Counted from the stretch's first letter, positions 8,586-15,724 are shown. The stretch is DNA of 64,000 nt from Anaerococcus sp. Marseille-P3625 (GCF_900232825.1 NZ_OCTP01000010.1:310001-374000); one strand, 5' to 3'. The notes: generated by a model not told the origin, from the sequence alone. Translations and numbers: made by a program.

Positions 8586-8873
8586 TTGCTAGTTAAAGGG
8601 TATAATATTATTGGGATTAATAATACTTTTCCTATTCTAAATACCACTTACAAAGGTATCAACATTTTAGTCAAAAATTCTGATGGATATATCTTCGAAT
8701 TACAAATCCACACTTATCAAAGCTTACAAATCAAAGAACAAAATCATAAACTATATGAAAATTCAAGGTTGGCAAGCACATCAACATATGAAAAAATAAA
8801 AATAAATGGAATTATGAGAAAAAATTCAAATAAAATCATCATTCCGTCAAATATTAATGCGATAAAAAAATAA
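8586..8873 (+). pseudogene. C-terminal remnant of a RelA/SpoT-like alarmone synthetase domain
   Basis: The 95-residue reading frame has no convincing start (a TTG without a ribosome binding site; a stop lies just upstream). It matches only the second half of a RelA/SpoT-type nucleotidyltransferase domain. Visible are a Tyr-Lys-Gly-Ile-Asn loop near residue 22 and FELQIHT near residue 37, the counterpart of the EVQIRT strand whose Glu binds metal, followed by the NHKLYE helix. The ATP-binding half is absent. Such domains occur as toxins (ToxSAS) and at the C terminus of phage head or polymorphic toxin proteins. The fragment abuts the promoter side of the metallopeptidase gene, suggesting a recombination joint. 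The family call is by motif only. Confidence 0.5.
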
Positions 8874-8884
8874 GGTGATGCAAA

Positions 8885-9097
8885 ATGAGTAAATATAATT
8901 ATCATATATCAAAAGAATTAAATAATCTTATAATAAGAGAAGGTGAAAACCTACCAATACAAAGATATGATTCAACTAAAAAAGATTGGATAACTGATTG
9001 GGATATGCTTGCTATTTATACAGGTAGTATAATGGCTACTCCTATCTCTAAGGAAGAGGTAAGTAAATTATTAAAAATAGGGATTGATTTACTATGA
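8885..9097 (+). CDS. Small hypothetical protein in toxin/immunity cassette
   Basis: A 70-residue acidic, Trp-containing protein preceded by AAGGTG. It lies 11 bases after the RelA/SpoT-like fragment and overlaps the next gene by ATGA, so it was probably co-expressed with both. No known domain is recognised. The position between a toxin remnant and a hydrolase gene suggests a minor immunity or accessory protein of the same cassette; this is inference. Confidence 0.6.
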   Translation: MSKYNYHISKELNNLIIREGENLPIQRYDSTKKDWITDWDMLAIYTGSIMATPISKEEVSKLLKIGIDLL

Positions 9098-9516
9098 TTA
9101 ACTACATTAAAGCCTTTATCATAATGTTAAAAGCTCATTGGAAACAAAGAGATAAAGGCAATCACTTATATATATTTCACCCGATAAGAGTATCAAGAAA
9201 GTGTAAAAGCAAAAGTGCTAAATTAGTAGCTTTACTTCATGATGTTATAGAAGATAATCCTAATTACAGTATTGGAGATTTTGACTTCTTAAATGAAGAA
9301 GAGAAAAATGCTTTAGAATTATTAACACATAATGAAGATGTCGCTTATTTTGAATATATAAATGAGATAAAAAATGATGAAATTGCTAGAGATGTCAAGC
9401 TTTCAGATTTGAAAGATAATTCCAATCTAAAACGATTATCAAATATTACAGATAAAGATTTAAAAAGAGTCGAAAAATACAAATTAGCAGAAAATATTTT
9501 GTTGTCAGAACAATAA
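9094..9516 (+). CDS. HD-domain small alarmone hydrolase-like protein (probable immunity/antitoxin)
   Basis: A 140-residue protein resembling small (p)ppGpp hydrolases (SAH/MESH1 type, HD superfamily). All metal-site residues are visible: H29 in FHP, H49-D50 in LLHDVIED, and D105 in VKLSDLKDN. ED at 53-54 and N109 are also conserved in the family. Its length is short compared with full SAH proteins. It overlaps the 70-residue gene by ATGA and lies 220 bases after a RelA/SpoT-like synthetase fragment, the arrangement of ToxSAS toxin-antitoxin pairs in which the hydrolase degrades the toxin's alarmone. The hydrolase is intact while the synthetase is broken. Substrate is inferred from family and context. 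Confidence 0.7.
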   Translation: MINYIKAFIIMLKAHWKQRDKGNHLYIFHPIRVSRKCKSKSAKLVALLHDVIEDNPNYSIGDFDFLNEEEKNALELLTHNEDVAYFEYINEIKNDEIARDVKLSDLKDNSNLKRLSNITDKDLKRVEKYKLAENILLSEQ

Positions 9517-9684
9517 AGTATTGTTAATGTAAGTCGAAGAGCAACAGAATTTGCAAAAAACTTTGATGAAACAAGAGTATACGAAAATATAGACAAGCCG
9601 ACTTTAATAGCAGAAAGTGGGAATGGTAAGCTTTAAAAGCTTTAGTAGTAGTTGAAGAAAACTAAGGATAAATATGATAAAATA

Positions 9685-9783
9685 TTGCTTTTATTTTTTA
9701 AAAAAAGTCCTAAACTCAAAGAATTCAAACTTGAAATCCGATTCTTTGGTCTAAGACTAAAAATCAAAATAGTTAGGGATTAA
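9685..9783 (+). CDS. Possible small basic protein
   Basis: A 32-codon frame from a TTG encodes a very basic peptide rich in Lys, Phe and Leu (FFKKSPKLKEFKLEIRFFG). No ribosome binding site is clear. It lies in 450 bases of weakly coding DNA (9517-9965) between the HD-domain gene and the phage-like pseudogene. It could be a decayed phage-type small gene. Bases 9517-9684 hold nothing recognised. Confidence 0.25.
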   Translation: MLLFFKKSPKLKEFKLEIRFFGLRLKIKIVRD

Positions 9784-9819
9784 GCCCCTAGCTTTTGATA
9801 CAATTATACTAATTTATTT

Positions 9820-9930
9820 ATGAAAATCAATGTAGATGTATCTTGGGAAAAACCAAGCAAAAAGGAAGTTATTGAATCTTTAGCTTTGATTGGATTTATA
9901 GGCTTATTTATTTATTTGCTTAGGAGATAA
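9820..9930 (+). CDS. Possible small membrane protein
   Basis: A 36-residue frame with a charged N-terminal half and one hydrophobic helix (SLALIGFIGLFIYLL) ending in two arginines. The ribosome binding site is weak. Single-span peptides of this size are common in phage and mobile-element gene runs; no family is recognised. Confidence 0.35.
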   Translation: MKINVDVSWEKPSKKEVIESLALIGFIGLFIYLLRR

Positions 9931-9931
9931 G

Positions 9932-10564
9932 ATGACTGAAAATAAGATAAGCCAAGCACAGGGTAATGATGTATGACGAAGTTAAGGATAAGGAAAGTAA
10001 GCTTATTGCCCAGGTAAGACTACAAAGGCAAAGACAATTATACAAAGACTTTAACAAGGCTGGTAAACTTCGCTCAACTAGTGTAAATAATCACGTTTAT
10101 GGGTATGGTAGAAGTAAGGCAAACAAGGAAGTTTGGGCAACAAAAAAAGCTCAAAAGAAAGCCAATTAACTTTATAATTTAGGTTCTGATAAAAAGAATT
10201 TAGATATATACCTAAAAGATAGACCTCTTAGAAAATATATAAAAGAGAATAAAGACTTTGACATATTAAAAGTCGACAAACAAAAGATTCACCTAACAAT
10301 ATTGAAAATGTAAAAAATAAGTCTCAATTTAAAAACACCATAGAAGAAATAGAATTAGTCTATAAAGAAAACAGAGGCTGTGGAGAATTTATTAGTAGAG
10401 ATAAATCTCAATTGACTGAATTAATTGAAGATAATAGACTGGATGGATACTGTATTAACAGAGAAGGCAATGTAGTTACTACAAAGAGGGCAATAATACA
10501 TTATTCTAAAAATGGATATCATATAGTCCCAACATTAAGAGAATTTAAGGAATTAAGAAGATGA
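9932..10564 (+). pseudogene. Broken phage-head-like/polymorphic nuclease-toxin gene
   Basis: Three reading frames join into one decayed gene. A start at 9932 (MTENKISQAQGN) shifts frame near 9968 into a basic segment with RLQRQRQLYKDF and YGYGRSKANKEVWA. The same frame passes a TAA at 10167-10169 into GSDKKNLDIYLKDRPLR, then shifts near 10288 into a final frame ending at 10564. The last 75 residues, with GYCINREGNVVTTKRA and IHYSKNGYHIVP, recall C-terminal nuclease toxins attached to phage minor head or polymorphic toxin proteins (Ntox50/PBECR-like, from memory). The last codon overlaps the following gene by ATGA, typical of toxin-immunity pairs. The portion 9966-10169 (67 codons) could also be translated alone. 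Confidence 0.5.
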
Positions 10565-10776
10565 ATAAATATATAGGATTAGATAATCTTAAAAAATATT
10601 CTAATAAAAAAATAAGAGTTACTACTAAAAATCAAAGTGTATTTACTGGGGTTTATTCTATATACACACCAGCAGGAGATAATGAACCCGAAATAGAAAG
10701 TATAAGCTTAGAGACCCCAGAAAGATATTACGATATCGATACACCAGATATTATCAAAATAGAAATATTAGACTAA
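10561..10776 (+). CDS. Probable immunity protein of the broken toxin gene
   Basis: A 71-residue acidic protein whose ATG overlaps the stop of the upstream toxin remnant (ATGA), implying translational coupling. It has a short beta-rich pattern (KKIRVTTKNQSVFTGVY, then YYDIDTPDIIKIEILD), suggesting a small all-beta fold. No enzyme motif is present. The reading frame is intact although the toxin is not. A degenerate copy of its last residues recurs at 11343-11420. Function is inferred from position. Confidence 0.55.
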   Translation: MNKYIGLDNLKKYSNKKIRVTTKNQSVFTGVYSIYTPAGDNEPEIESISLETPERYYDIDTPDIIKIEILD

Positions 10777-10804
10777 CGCTTAATAATAAGAGTAGGAGAA
10801 AGAA

Positions 10805-11350
10805 ATGAAATATATAGATGTTTTCCTGTGTGAACTAAACAAAACTATTCCTTTAGAATACATTGGCAAAGTAAAATATATCGGAGAAACATTTGGAGTG
10901 GACGGTCTAACAAATAATGGAGAATACAATATTGTTCGAGACAAAGATGGTAATATCAAAGTGGTTGATGATAGCGAAGAAGACTATATTTATAGCCTTA
11001 TAAATCCCAGTCCGCTTGATGGGACATCAGTTGGCGGTACTTTTTATATTGTAGATGATCCTAACGATGAATTAAAAAGAATAGGTTTAAAAAATATGAA
11101 GTATTCAGATGATGAAGAAATGAGTTATCCTATTGACTGTCCAGTATGTGGAAATATAGTCGACTTTTTTGGTATTTGCAGAGTTTGTGGATACCAAAAT
11201 AGTGGGGATAAAGAAAAAATTGGAGATCCTATTGGACCTAATAAGGTCACACTTAAAGAAGCGATTGAAAATTATAAAAAACTTGGTGTTTCTGACCCTA
11301 ACGATGATTATTGTAAAATTCTTTTAAAAGAAAGAAATAACTATGATTGA
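10805..11350 (+). CDS. CPCC-type zinc-knuckle protein, probable immunity protein
   Basis: A 181-residue protein with two parts. Residues 20-90 form a beta-rich module seen in small immunity-like proteins (KYIGETFGVDGLTNNGEY, then DDSEEDYIY). Residues 108-175 hold two CxxC knuckles (C112, C115, C125, C128) followed by GPNKVTLKEAIENYKKLGVSD, the pattern of the cysteine-rich CPCC family often found as toxin-immunity genes. The ribosome binding site is AGGAG. It stands 28 bases after the 71-residue gene and looks intact. Family assignment is by pattern; its cognate toxin is not obvious here. Confidence 0.6.
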   Translation: MKYIDVFLCELNKTIPLEYIGKVKYIGETFGVDGLTNNGEYNIVRDKDGNIKVVDDSEEDYIYSLINPSPLDGTSVGGTFYIVDDPNDELKRIGLKNMKYSDDEEMSYPIDCPVCGNIVDFFGICRVCGYQNSGDKEKIGDPIGPNKVTLKEAIENYKKLGVSDPNDDYCKILLKERNNYD

Positions 11351-11420
11351 ATATTTTAATAAAAATGTTAAAATTACTTTTAATGATAGTGAAATAAAGA
11401 AAATAGAAATATTAGATTAA
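11343..11420 (+). pseudogene. Fragment of an immunity-like gene
   Basis: A 25-codon frame overlaps the end of the CPCC gene by ATGATTGA. Its last residues, IKKIEILD, and the DNA AAAATAGAAATATTAGA repeat the end of the gene at 10561-10776. It is best explained as the truncated tail of a second copy left after a deletion. Confidence 0.4.
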
Positions 11421-11450
11421 GCACACTAGCACTTGTTAGATGTGCTTTTT
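11419..11450 (+). terminator. Intrinsic terminator after the immunity genes
   Basis: AAGCACA and TGTGCTT form a 7-base stem with a 15-base loop, followed by Ts at 11446-11450. Confidence 0.6.
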
Positions 11451-11461
11451 GATTACAAAAA

Positions 11462-11590
11462 ATGAAATTAACAATTAGATATTACCCAAAATTACCTAAA
11501 AGAAAGTGGATACTTATAAGAGAGGGCGGAGCTTATGAGCAACACGCCCATTTTTTATGCAAAAAAGATGCTGAAAATGTTAGAAGTTAG
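11462..11590 (+). CDS. Possible small phage-type protein, probably truncated
   Basis: A 42-residue frame beginning MKLTIRYYPKLPKRKWIL with IREGGAYEQHAHF in the middle. The amino acid composition is protein-like and basic, and a stop falls in a charged region, so it may be a shortened gene. No good ribosome binding site and no family are recognised. Confidence 0.35.
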   Translation: MKLTIRYYPKLPKRKWILIREGGAYEQHAHFLCKKDAENVRS

Positions 11591-11604
11591 ATAGGAACTT
11601 AATT

Positions 11605-11626
11605 AAGAGAGCGAAAGCTCTTTTTT
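11605..11626 (+). terminator. Intrinsic terminator
   Basis: AAGAGAGC-GAAA-GCTCTTTT hairpin with a GNRA-type loop and a T-run ending at 11626. Confidence 0.75.
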
Positions 11627-11638
11627 GCATTTGATAGC

Positions 11639-11666
11639 TTGCAACACGTGTATCTACACGTATAAT
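11639..11666 (+). promoter_or_regulatory. hicB promoter with palindromic operator in the spacer
   Basis: TTGCAA (11639-11644) and TATAAT (11661-11666) are 16 bases apart. A perfect palindrome ACGTGTA-TC-TACACGT at 11646-11661 fills the spacer. A dimeric DNA-binding protein there would block RNA polymerase; the HicB-like product encoded next is the natural candidate. Confidence 0.7.
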
Positions 11667-11689
11667 AATAAATATAAAGGAGTGTGATT

Positions 11690-12097
11690 ATGAAAGATAA
11701 ATATGTATATCCAGCGATTTTCGAATATGGTGATGATGGAATTAATATAGTTTTTCCTGATTTGCCTGGTTGTTTTTCTTGTGCTGATACAGACGAAGAT
11801 GCATTGCTTATGGCCGAAGAGGTACTTGGACTATATATGGAAGTTATGGAATCCGATGGAGAAGAGATTCTAGAACCTACAGCATTAAAAGATTTAGAGA
11901 TTACTGATAATCAGAAGACTGTGTTAATAAGCGTTTGGATGCCACTTGTAAGAAAAGCCATAAATAATAAATCAATTAAAAAAACATTAACCATACCTCA
12001 ATGGCTTGATATTATGGCTAGAGAGCAAGATATAAACTTTTCTTATGTTTTGCAGGAAGCTTTGAAACGAGAGTTAAACGTTTCTGAATATAATTAA
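11690..12097 (+). CDS. HicB-type antitoxin-like protein (no HicA beside it)
   Basis: A 135-residue protein with the HicB partial RNase H-like fold: YPAIFEYGDDGINIVFPDLPGCFSCADTD followed by the DALLMAEEVLGLYME helix. A C-terminal DNA-binding segment (about residues 100-132, KKTLTIPQWLDIMAREQ) is of the ribbon-helix-helix or HTH kind. The ATG at 11690 is chosen because AAAGGAG lies 7 bases upstream. HicB normally neutralises the mRNA interferase HicA, encoded by an adjacent ~60-codon gene; none is visible on either side. It may be an orphan regulator repressing its own promoter. Confidence 0.8.
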   Translation: MKDKYVYPAIFEYGDDGINIVFPDLPGCFSCADTDEDALLMAEEVLGLYMEVMESDGEEILEPTALKDLEITDNQKTVLISVWMPLVRKAINNKSIKKTLTIPQWLDIMAREQDINFSYVLQEALKRELNVSEYN

Positions 12098-12110
12098 AAC
12101 AATAATTTGT

Positions 12111-12138
12111 GAGTTTGCTGATATGCAGACTCTTTTTT
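12111..12138 (+). terminator. Intrinsic terminator after the HicB-type gene
   Basis: GAGTTTGC and GCAGACTC pair (one G-T) with a short loop, followed by six Ts. Confidence 0.8.
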
Positions 12139-12469
12139 GTTTTTCTGTATAGATATTAGTATATAAAAAGATTTTAAAATCACTTATAAGTGAAAATATG
12201 AACGATTGTGATTGTTTAAACGTTTATAGTAGTGTTTTAATTTAGATTAAAAAAAGTGAAAAAATAGGGTATTTACACCAAATAATATGGTTGCCTTATC
12301 AATAAAAAACATCATAAATAAATTTGATGACAATCTAGATATGTAAGTTATAAGAATTTAGGTCTTGTTTTTTAGTTACCATCATGTTACCAACCGAGGC
12401 GAAAAACCACGTAAATATAAGAAAAATTATTATCAGAAACGTTGAAATACCTACAAATGGGCAAAAAAA
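12139..12469. other. AT-rich stretch without a recognisable gene
   Basis: About 330 bases between the HicB-type gene and tRNA-Thr. All frames are broken by stops and no RNA gene is seen. It ends at the 3' end of tRNA-Thr, where integrative elements often insert, and may be decayed element DNA. No integrase remnant can be supported by reading. Confidence 0.5.
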
Positions 12470-12545
12470 TGGAGCCACTTCCCGGAATTGAACCGAGGAC
12501 CTCATCCTTACCATGGATGCGCTCTACCTACTGAGCTAAAGTGGC
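12470..12545 (-). tRNA. tRNA-Thr (GGT anticodon)
   Basis: Read on the minus strand, the 7-base acceptor stem GCCACTT/AAGTGGC, D arm, anticodon stem CATCC/GGATG with loop ATGGTAA (anticodon GGT), variable region and TTCAATT T-loop are all present. The terminal CCA is encoded (complement at 12470-12472). It lies divergently from tuf and forms the right border of the accessory island, with its 3' end facing the island. Confidence 0.95.
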
Positions 12546-12556
12546 ATTACTTATTT

Positions 12557-12585
12557 ATATTACCATATAATAAATAATAAATCAA
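12557..12585 (-). promoter_or_regulatory. tRNA-Thr promoter
   Basis: On the minus strand TTGATT (12580-12585) and TAATAT (12557-12562) are separated by 17 bases, placing the start about 5 bases before the tRNA. Confidence 0.6.
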
Positions 12586-12669
12586 GCTTCTTTAAAATAA
12601 GATATGTAGAAATTTATTGCACATTATGGTAAAATATTAATATATGTATAAGATTCATTAGGAGGAAAC

Positions 12670-13866
12670 ATGAGTAAACAACAATTTGAAAGAACCAAAC
12701 CACACTTGAATATCGGAACCATCGGCCACGTAGACCATGGTAAAACAACAACAACAGCAGCAATAACCCAAGCACTAAACAAAAAATACGGCACAGGTGA
12801 ATATATAGACTACGAACACATCGACAAAGCTCCAGAAGAAAGAGAAAGAGGAATCACAATCAACACCTCAGTAGTAGAATACGAAACACCAAAAAGACAC
12901 TATGCCCACATAGATGCTCCAGGCCACGCAGACTACGTTAAAAACATGATCACAGGAGCAGCACAAATGGACGGAGCAATCATAGTAGTAAGTGCAGCAG
13001 ACGGTCCAATGCCACAAACAAGAGAACACATCCTACTAGCAAGACAAGTAGGCGTACCAAAAATAGCAGTATTCCTAAACAAAGAAGACCAAGTAGACGA
13101 TCCAGAACTAATCGAACTAGTAGAAATGGAAGTAAGAGACCTACTAAACGAATACGAATTCGACGGAGACAACTGCCCAGTAGTAGTAGGATCAGCATTA
13201 AAATCCCTACAAGAAGGCGGCGAAGGCCCATGGAGCGACAAAATCCTAAAACTAATGGAAGAAGTAGACGAATACTTTGACATACCAGAAAGAGACAACG
13301 ACCTACCATTCCTAATGCCAGTAGAAGACGTAATGACAATCTCAGGCCGTGGAACAGTAGCAACAGGAAGAGTAGAAAGAGGAACCCTAAAAGTAGGCGA
13401 CACAGTAGAAATCGTAGGATTAACCGAAAAAACAAGCCAAGCAGTAGTAACAGGCGTAGAAATGTTCCACAAATCACTAGCCCAAGCAGAAAGTGGAGAC
13501 AACGTAGGAATCCTACTAAGAGGCGTACAAAGAAACGAAATCTCAAGAGGTCAAGTACTAGCAAAACCAGGCAGCGTACACCCACACACAGAATTCGAAG
13601 GTCAAGTATACGTACTAACCAAAGAAGAAGGTGGACGTCACACCCCATTCTTCAGTGGATACAGACCACAATTCTTCTTTAGAACAACAGACGTAACAGG
13701 TGATATCCAACTAGAAGACGGCGTAGAAATGGTAATGCCAGGAGACAACGCAACATTTAAAATCACCCTACAAAAACCAATCGCTCTAGAAGAAGGCTTA
13801 AGATTCGCAGTAAGAGAAGGCGGAAGAACAGTAGCATCTGGAGTAGTAACAAAGGTTGTAAAATAG
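12670..13866 (+). CDS. tuf: Elongation factor Tu
   Basis: EF-Tu delivers aminoacyl-tRNA to the ribosome using GTP. The 398-residue protein has G1 GHVDHGKTT near residue 20, the switch I segment RGITI, G3 DAPGHADYV and G4 NKED in the GTPase domain. Domains 2 and 3 include the [13 protein letters not shown] and [24 protein letters not shown] signatures. Asp replaces the more usual Cys/Met after NKE, and SALK serves as G5. It has AGGAGG and stands alone, whereas tuf is usually beside fusA or before rpmG/secE. Its codons are strikingly A- or C-ending (cta, gta, aac, gac, atc) compared with neighbours, including the ribosomal protein genes here. Confidence 0.97.
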   Translation: MSKQQFERTKPHLNIGTIGHVDHGKTTTTAAITQALNKKYGTGEYIDYEHIDKAPEERERGITINTSVVEYETPKRHYAHIDAPGHADYVKNMITGAAQMDGAIIVVSAADGPMPQTREHILLARQVGVPKIAVFLNKEDQVDDPELIELVEMEVRDLLNEYEFDGDNCPVVVGSALKSLQEGGEGPWSDKILKLMEEVDEYFDIPERDNDLPFLMPVEDVMTISGRGTVATGRVERGTLKVGDTVEIVGLTEKTSQAVVTGVEMFHKSLAQAESGDNVGILLRGVQRNEISRGQVLAKPGSVHPHTEFEGQVYVLTKEEGGRHTPFFSGYRPQFFFRTTDVTGDIQLEDGVEMVMPGDNATFKITLQKPIALEEGLRFAVREGGRTVASGVVTKVVK

Positions 13867-13870
13867 TCCC

Positions 13871-13923
13871 GCCATACTGGGTGGAAAATGCGAAGCATTT
13901 TACATTTTCGAGGCAAAGCGAAG
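13871..13923 (+). repeat. Direct repeat, copy 1, with hairpin
   Basis: Begins GCCATACTGGGTGG five bases after the tuf stop and contains the perfect hairpin AAAATGC-GA-AGCATTTT followed by ACATTTTCGAGG and AAAGCGAAG. It may double as the tuf terminator. Copy 2 is at 13977-14027. Confidence 0.8.
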
Positions 13924-13937
13924 CTGAGCCCGAAAAA

Positions 13938-13965
13938 CTAAGCGAAAAGCACTGCAAGTGCTTTG
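13938..13965 (+). repeat. Hairpin between the two repeat copies
   Basis: AAAGCACT-GC-AAGTGCTTT gives a strong stem at about 13946-13964, directly between the repeats. It carries no T-run. Confidence 0.5.
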
Positions 13966-13976
13966 AGAGGACAAAT

Positions 13977-14027
13977 GCCATACTGGGTGGAAAATGCGAA
14001 GCATTTACATCTGCGAGATAAGCGAAG
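13977..14027 (+). repeat. Direct repeat, copy 2
   Basis: Repeats copy 1 nearly exactly over GCCATACTGGGTGG and the AAAATGCGAAGCATTT hairpin, then diverges slightly (ACATCTGCGAGATAAGCGAAG). The copies start 106 bases apart. Bases 14028-14231 that follow hold no gene. Confidence 0.8.
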
Positions 14028-14231
14028 AAGCGAAGTTTGTCCTAAATTAGCTAGAATGTTATATCCGAATTTAAAAACTTAAGCAAAAGTATTAGAAGTT
14101 TGTGAAAGGATTGTATGTGAAATTCTAAATGATTTTTTCTTTCACTGTATCTTTATTTTGGGTGGATTAATTTTAGCTAATTATATAGAATAGCCATAAG
14201 GCTAATTGAAAATTATTAAATTATTTATAAG

Positions 14232-14256
14232 GAGCGGGCATGCTTGCTCGCTCTTT
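14232..14256 (+). promoter_or_regulatory. Hairpin directly before the glycosyl-hydrolase gene
   Basis: GAGCGGGCA and TGCTCGCTC pair over nine bases (one G-T) around a four-base loop and are followed by TTT, seven bases before the AAAGGAG site of the gene at 14276. It is GC-rich for this genome; it could be a weak terminator or leader structure. Confidence 0.4.
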
Positions 14257-14275
14257 GCTACTTAAAGGAGCAAAT

Positions 14276-15649
14276 ATGAAAAAAAGAATGTGGATATTTT
14301 CACTTTTCTTATCATTTGTATTTATTTTTAGCTCATGTAATTTTAAAGACTTATTAAACACTTCTAAAAATTCAACTGATAGTCAAATTACAAATGAGGT
14401 TTTAGAAAAAGATACAAGCAAAAAAACTAGCACAAGCACCGATGAGTCTTTAGGAAAATCTTCAGAAGATAATAAAGATGGAGAAGAAAATTCTAAGCAA
14501 GGTCTTATTAATGATGCCATAGAAAAAGAAGAGGGCAAACCATATGAAGTTGGTGTAACTCCAGATGATTATAATATGGATTATGATACGTCAAGACTTC
14601 TTTCCTTAGATGAGAAAAAATCCAAATATTATCCAAAAGATGGAGTTAAGGGTCTTTATCTAAATACTACAGCAATTACAAATCCAGAAATTTACAATAG
14701 GTTAATTAATCTTATAGAGACAACAAAATTAAATGCTGTTGTTGTTGACGTTAAAGACGACTGGGGCAATATTACAATGAACTTTGATACAGATGATGAG
14801 GATGTATTACATTCTAAGTCAGATTCTGTTGATTATAAAACTATGCTAAATGATCTTCACGATCGAGGAATTTATGTAATTGGAAGAATCACTACTTTTA
14901 AAGATGGAGTTATAACCGAAAAATACCCAGAATGGGGTTTTACTCTCAAAGATGGAAGTTTGTGGAAGAACAATCGTGGCGAAGCTTTTATGAATCCATT
15001 TTTAAAAGAAGTTTGTGATTATGATTTAAAAATTGCAAAACTTGCTGCAAAGGCAGGATTTGACGAGATACAATTTGATTATGTGAGATTTGCTGAAGGT
15101 TTTGAGACATTTTCAGACACCTTAAATTATTCAAGAGGCGAATATGAAGATGCTAATGATATGACCGAAGGTGAAAAAAGAGTTGCAGCTATTACAGGTT
15201 TTGTGAAAAGAGCCCGTGAAGAACTTCAAAAATATAATGTTCCAATTTCTGTTGACGTTTTTGGCTATGCTTTACAAGTAAGACGAGCTGAGGGTATAGG
15301 TCAAGATTTTGATGAAATATCAAATCAAACCGATGTAATTTCTTCAATGATTTACCCATCACACTGGGGAAGCTGGTCATTTGATATAGAAAAGCCTGAC
15401 TTAGAGCCTTATAATTTAGTATATAAGTATCTTGAAGAAGAACAAAAGGTTCTTAAAGAATTAGAGCATCCACCAATTTCAAGACCATGGCTACAAGATT
15501 TTACAGCTACTTGGATAGGAGAAGGAAATTGGATGAAATACGATGCAGAAGCTGTACAAGCAGAAGTTGATGCCTTGTATGATCAAGGTCAAAATGAATT
15601 TTTATTGTGGAATGCTGCTGGAGATTATAGCGAAGGCTGCGAATATTAA
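14276..15649 (+). CDS. Lipoprotein with putative glycosyl hydrolase domain (DUF4015 type)
   Basis: A 457-residue surface lipoprotein. The start at 14276 is chosen for AAAGGAG 6 bases upstream and because it begins MKKRMW with a hydrophobic signal and the lipobox FSSC (Cys near residue 20). A Ser/Thr/Lys-rich linker follows to about residue 110. The rest fits the putative glycosyl hydrolase family PF13200: VKGLYLNTTAI, VVVDVKDDWGNI, IGRITTFKDG, the EIQFDYVRF strand with acidic residues, SVDVFGYA and MIYPSHWG, and it ends EFLLWNAAGDYSEG. Substrate unknown, probably a cell-wall or host polysaccharide. It is a single-gene unit with a terminator. Confidence 0.85.
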   Translation: MKKRMWIFSLFLSFVFIFSSCNFKDLLNTSKNSTDSQITNEVLEKDTSKKTSTSTDESLGKSSEDNKDGEENSKQGLINDAIEKEEGKPYEVGVTPDDYNMDYDTSRLLSLDEKKSKYYPKDGVKGLYLNTTAITNPEIYNRLINLIETTKLNAVVVDVKDDWGNITMNFDTDDEDVLHSKSDSVDYKTMLNDLHDRGIYVIGRITTFKDGVITEKYPEWGFTLKDGSLWKNNRGEAFMNPFLKEVCDYDLKIAKLAAKAGFDEIQFDYVRFAEGFETFSDTLNYSRGEYEDANDMTEGEKRVAAITGFVKRAREELQKYNVPISVDVFGYALQVRRAEGIGQDFDEISNQTDVISSMIYPSHWGSWSFDIEKPDLEPYNLVYKYLEEEQKVLKELEHPPISRPWLQDFTATWIGEGNWMKYDAEAVQAEVDALYDQGQNEFLLWNAAGDYSEGCEY

Positions 15650-15692
15650 AAAAATTGCTGGAAGTAAAAAATACTTGCCAGCAATTTTTTAT
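15648..15692 (+). terminator. Terminator after the glycosyl-hydrolase gene
   Basis: AAAAAATTGCTGG and CCAGCAATTTTTT form a perfect long stem with a 15-base spacer. Being T-rich on both strands, it can also serve the convergent AraC-type gene. Confidence 0.85.
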
Positions 15693-15724
15693 TGTAATTA
15701 TATTACTTTTCATTTCATATAGTT

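Noticed and set aside
12360-12470. Integrase remnant next to tRNA-Thr
   Set aside because: The sequence around GTTACCATCATGTTACC looked familiar from integrative-element ends, but no reading frame of useful length or recombinase motif is present.
12933-13981. Long minus-strand reading frames across tuf
   Set aside because: They arise from the unusual codon bias of tuf (few stops on the opposite strand); they have no ribosome binding sites and are low-complexity Leu/Ser-rich.
13871-14027. CRISPR array or insertion sequence at the two repeats after tuf
   Set aside because: Only two copies, no regular spacers, no cas genes, no transposase or terminal inverted repeats.
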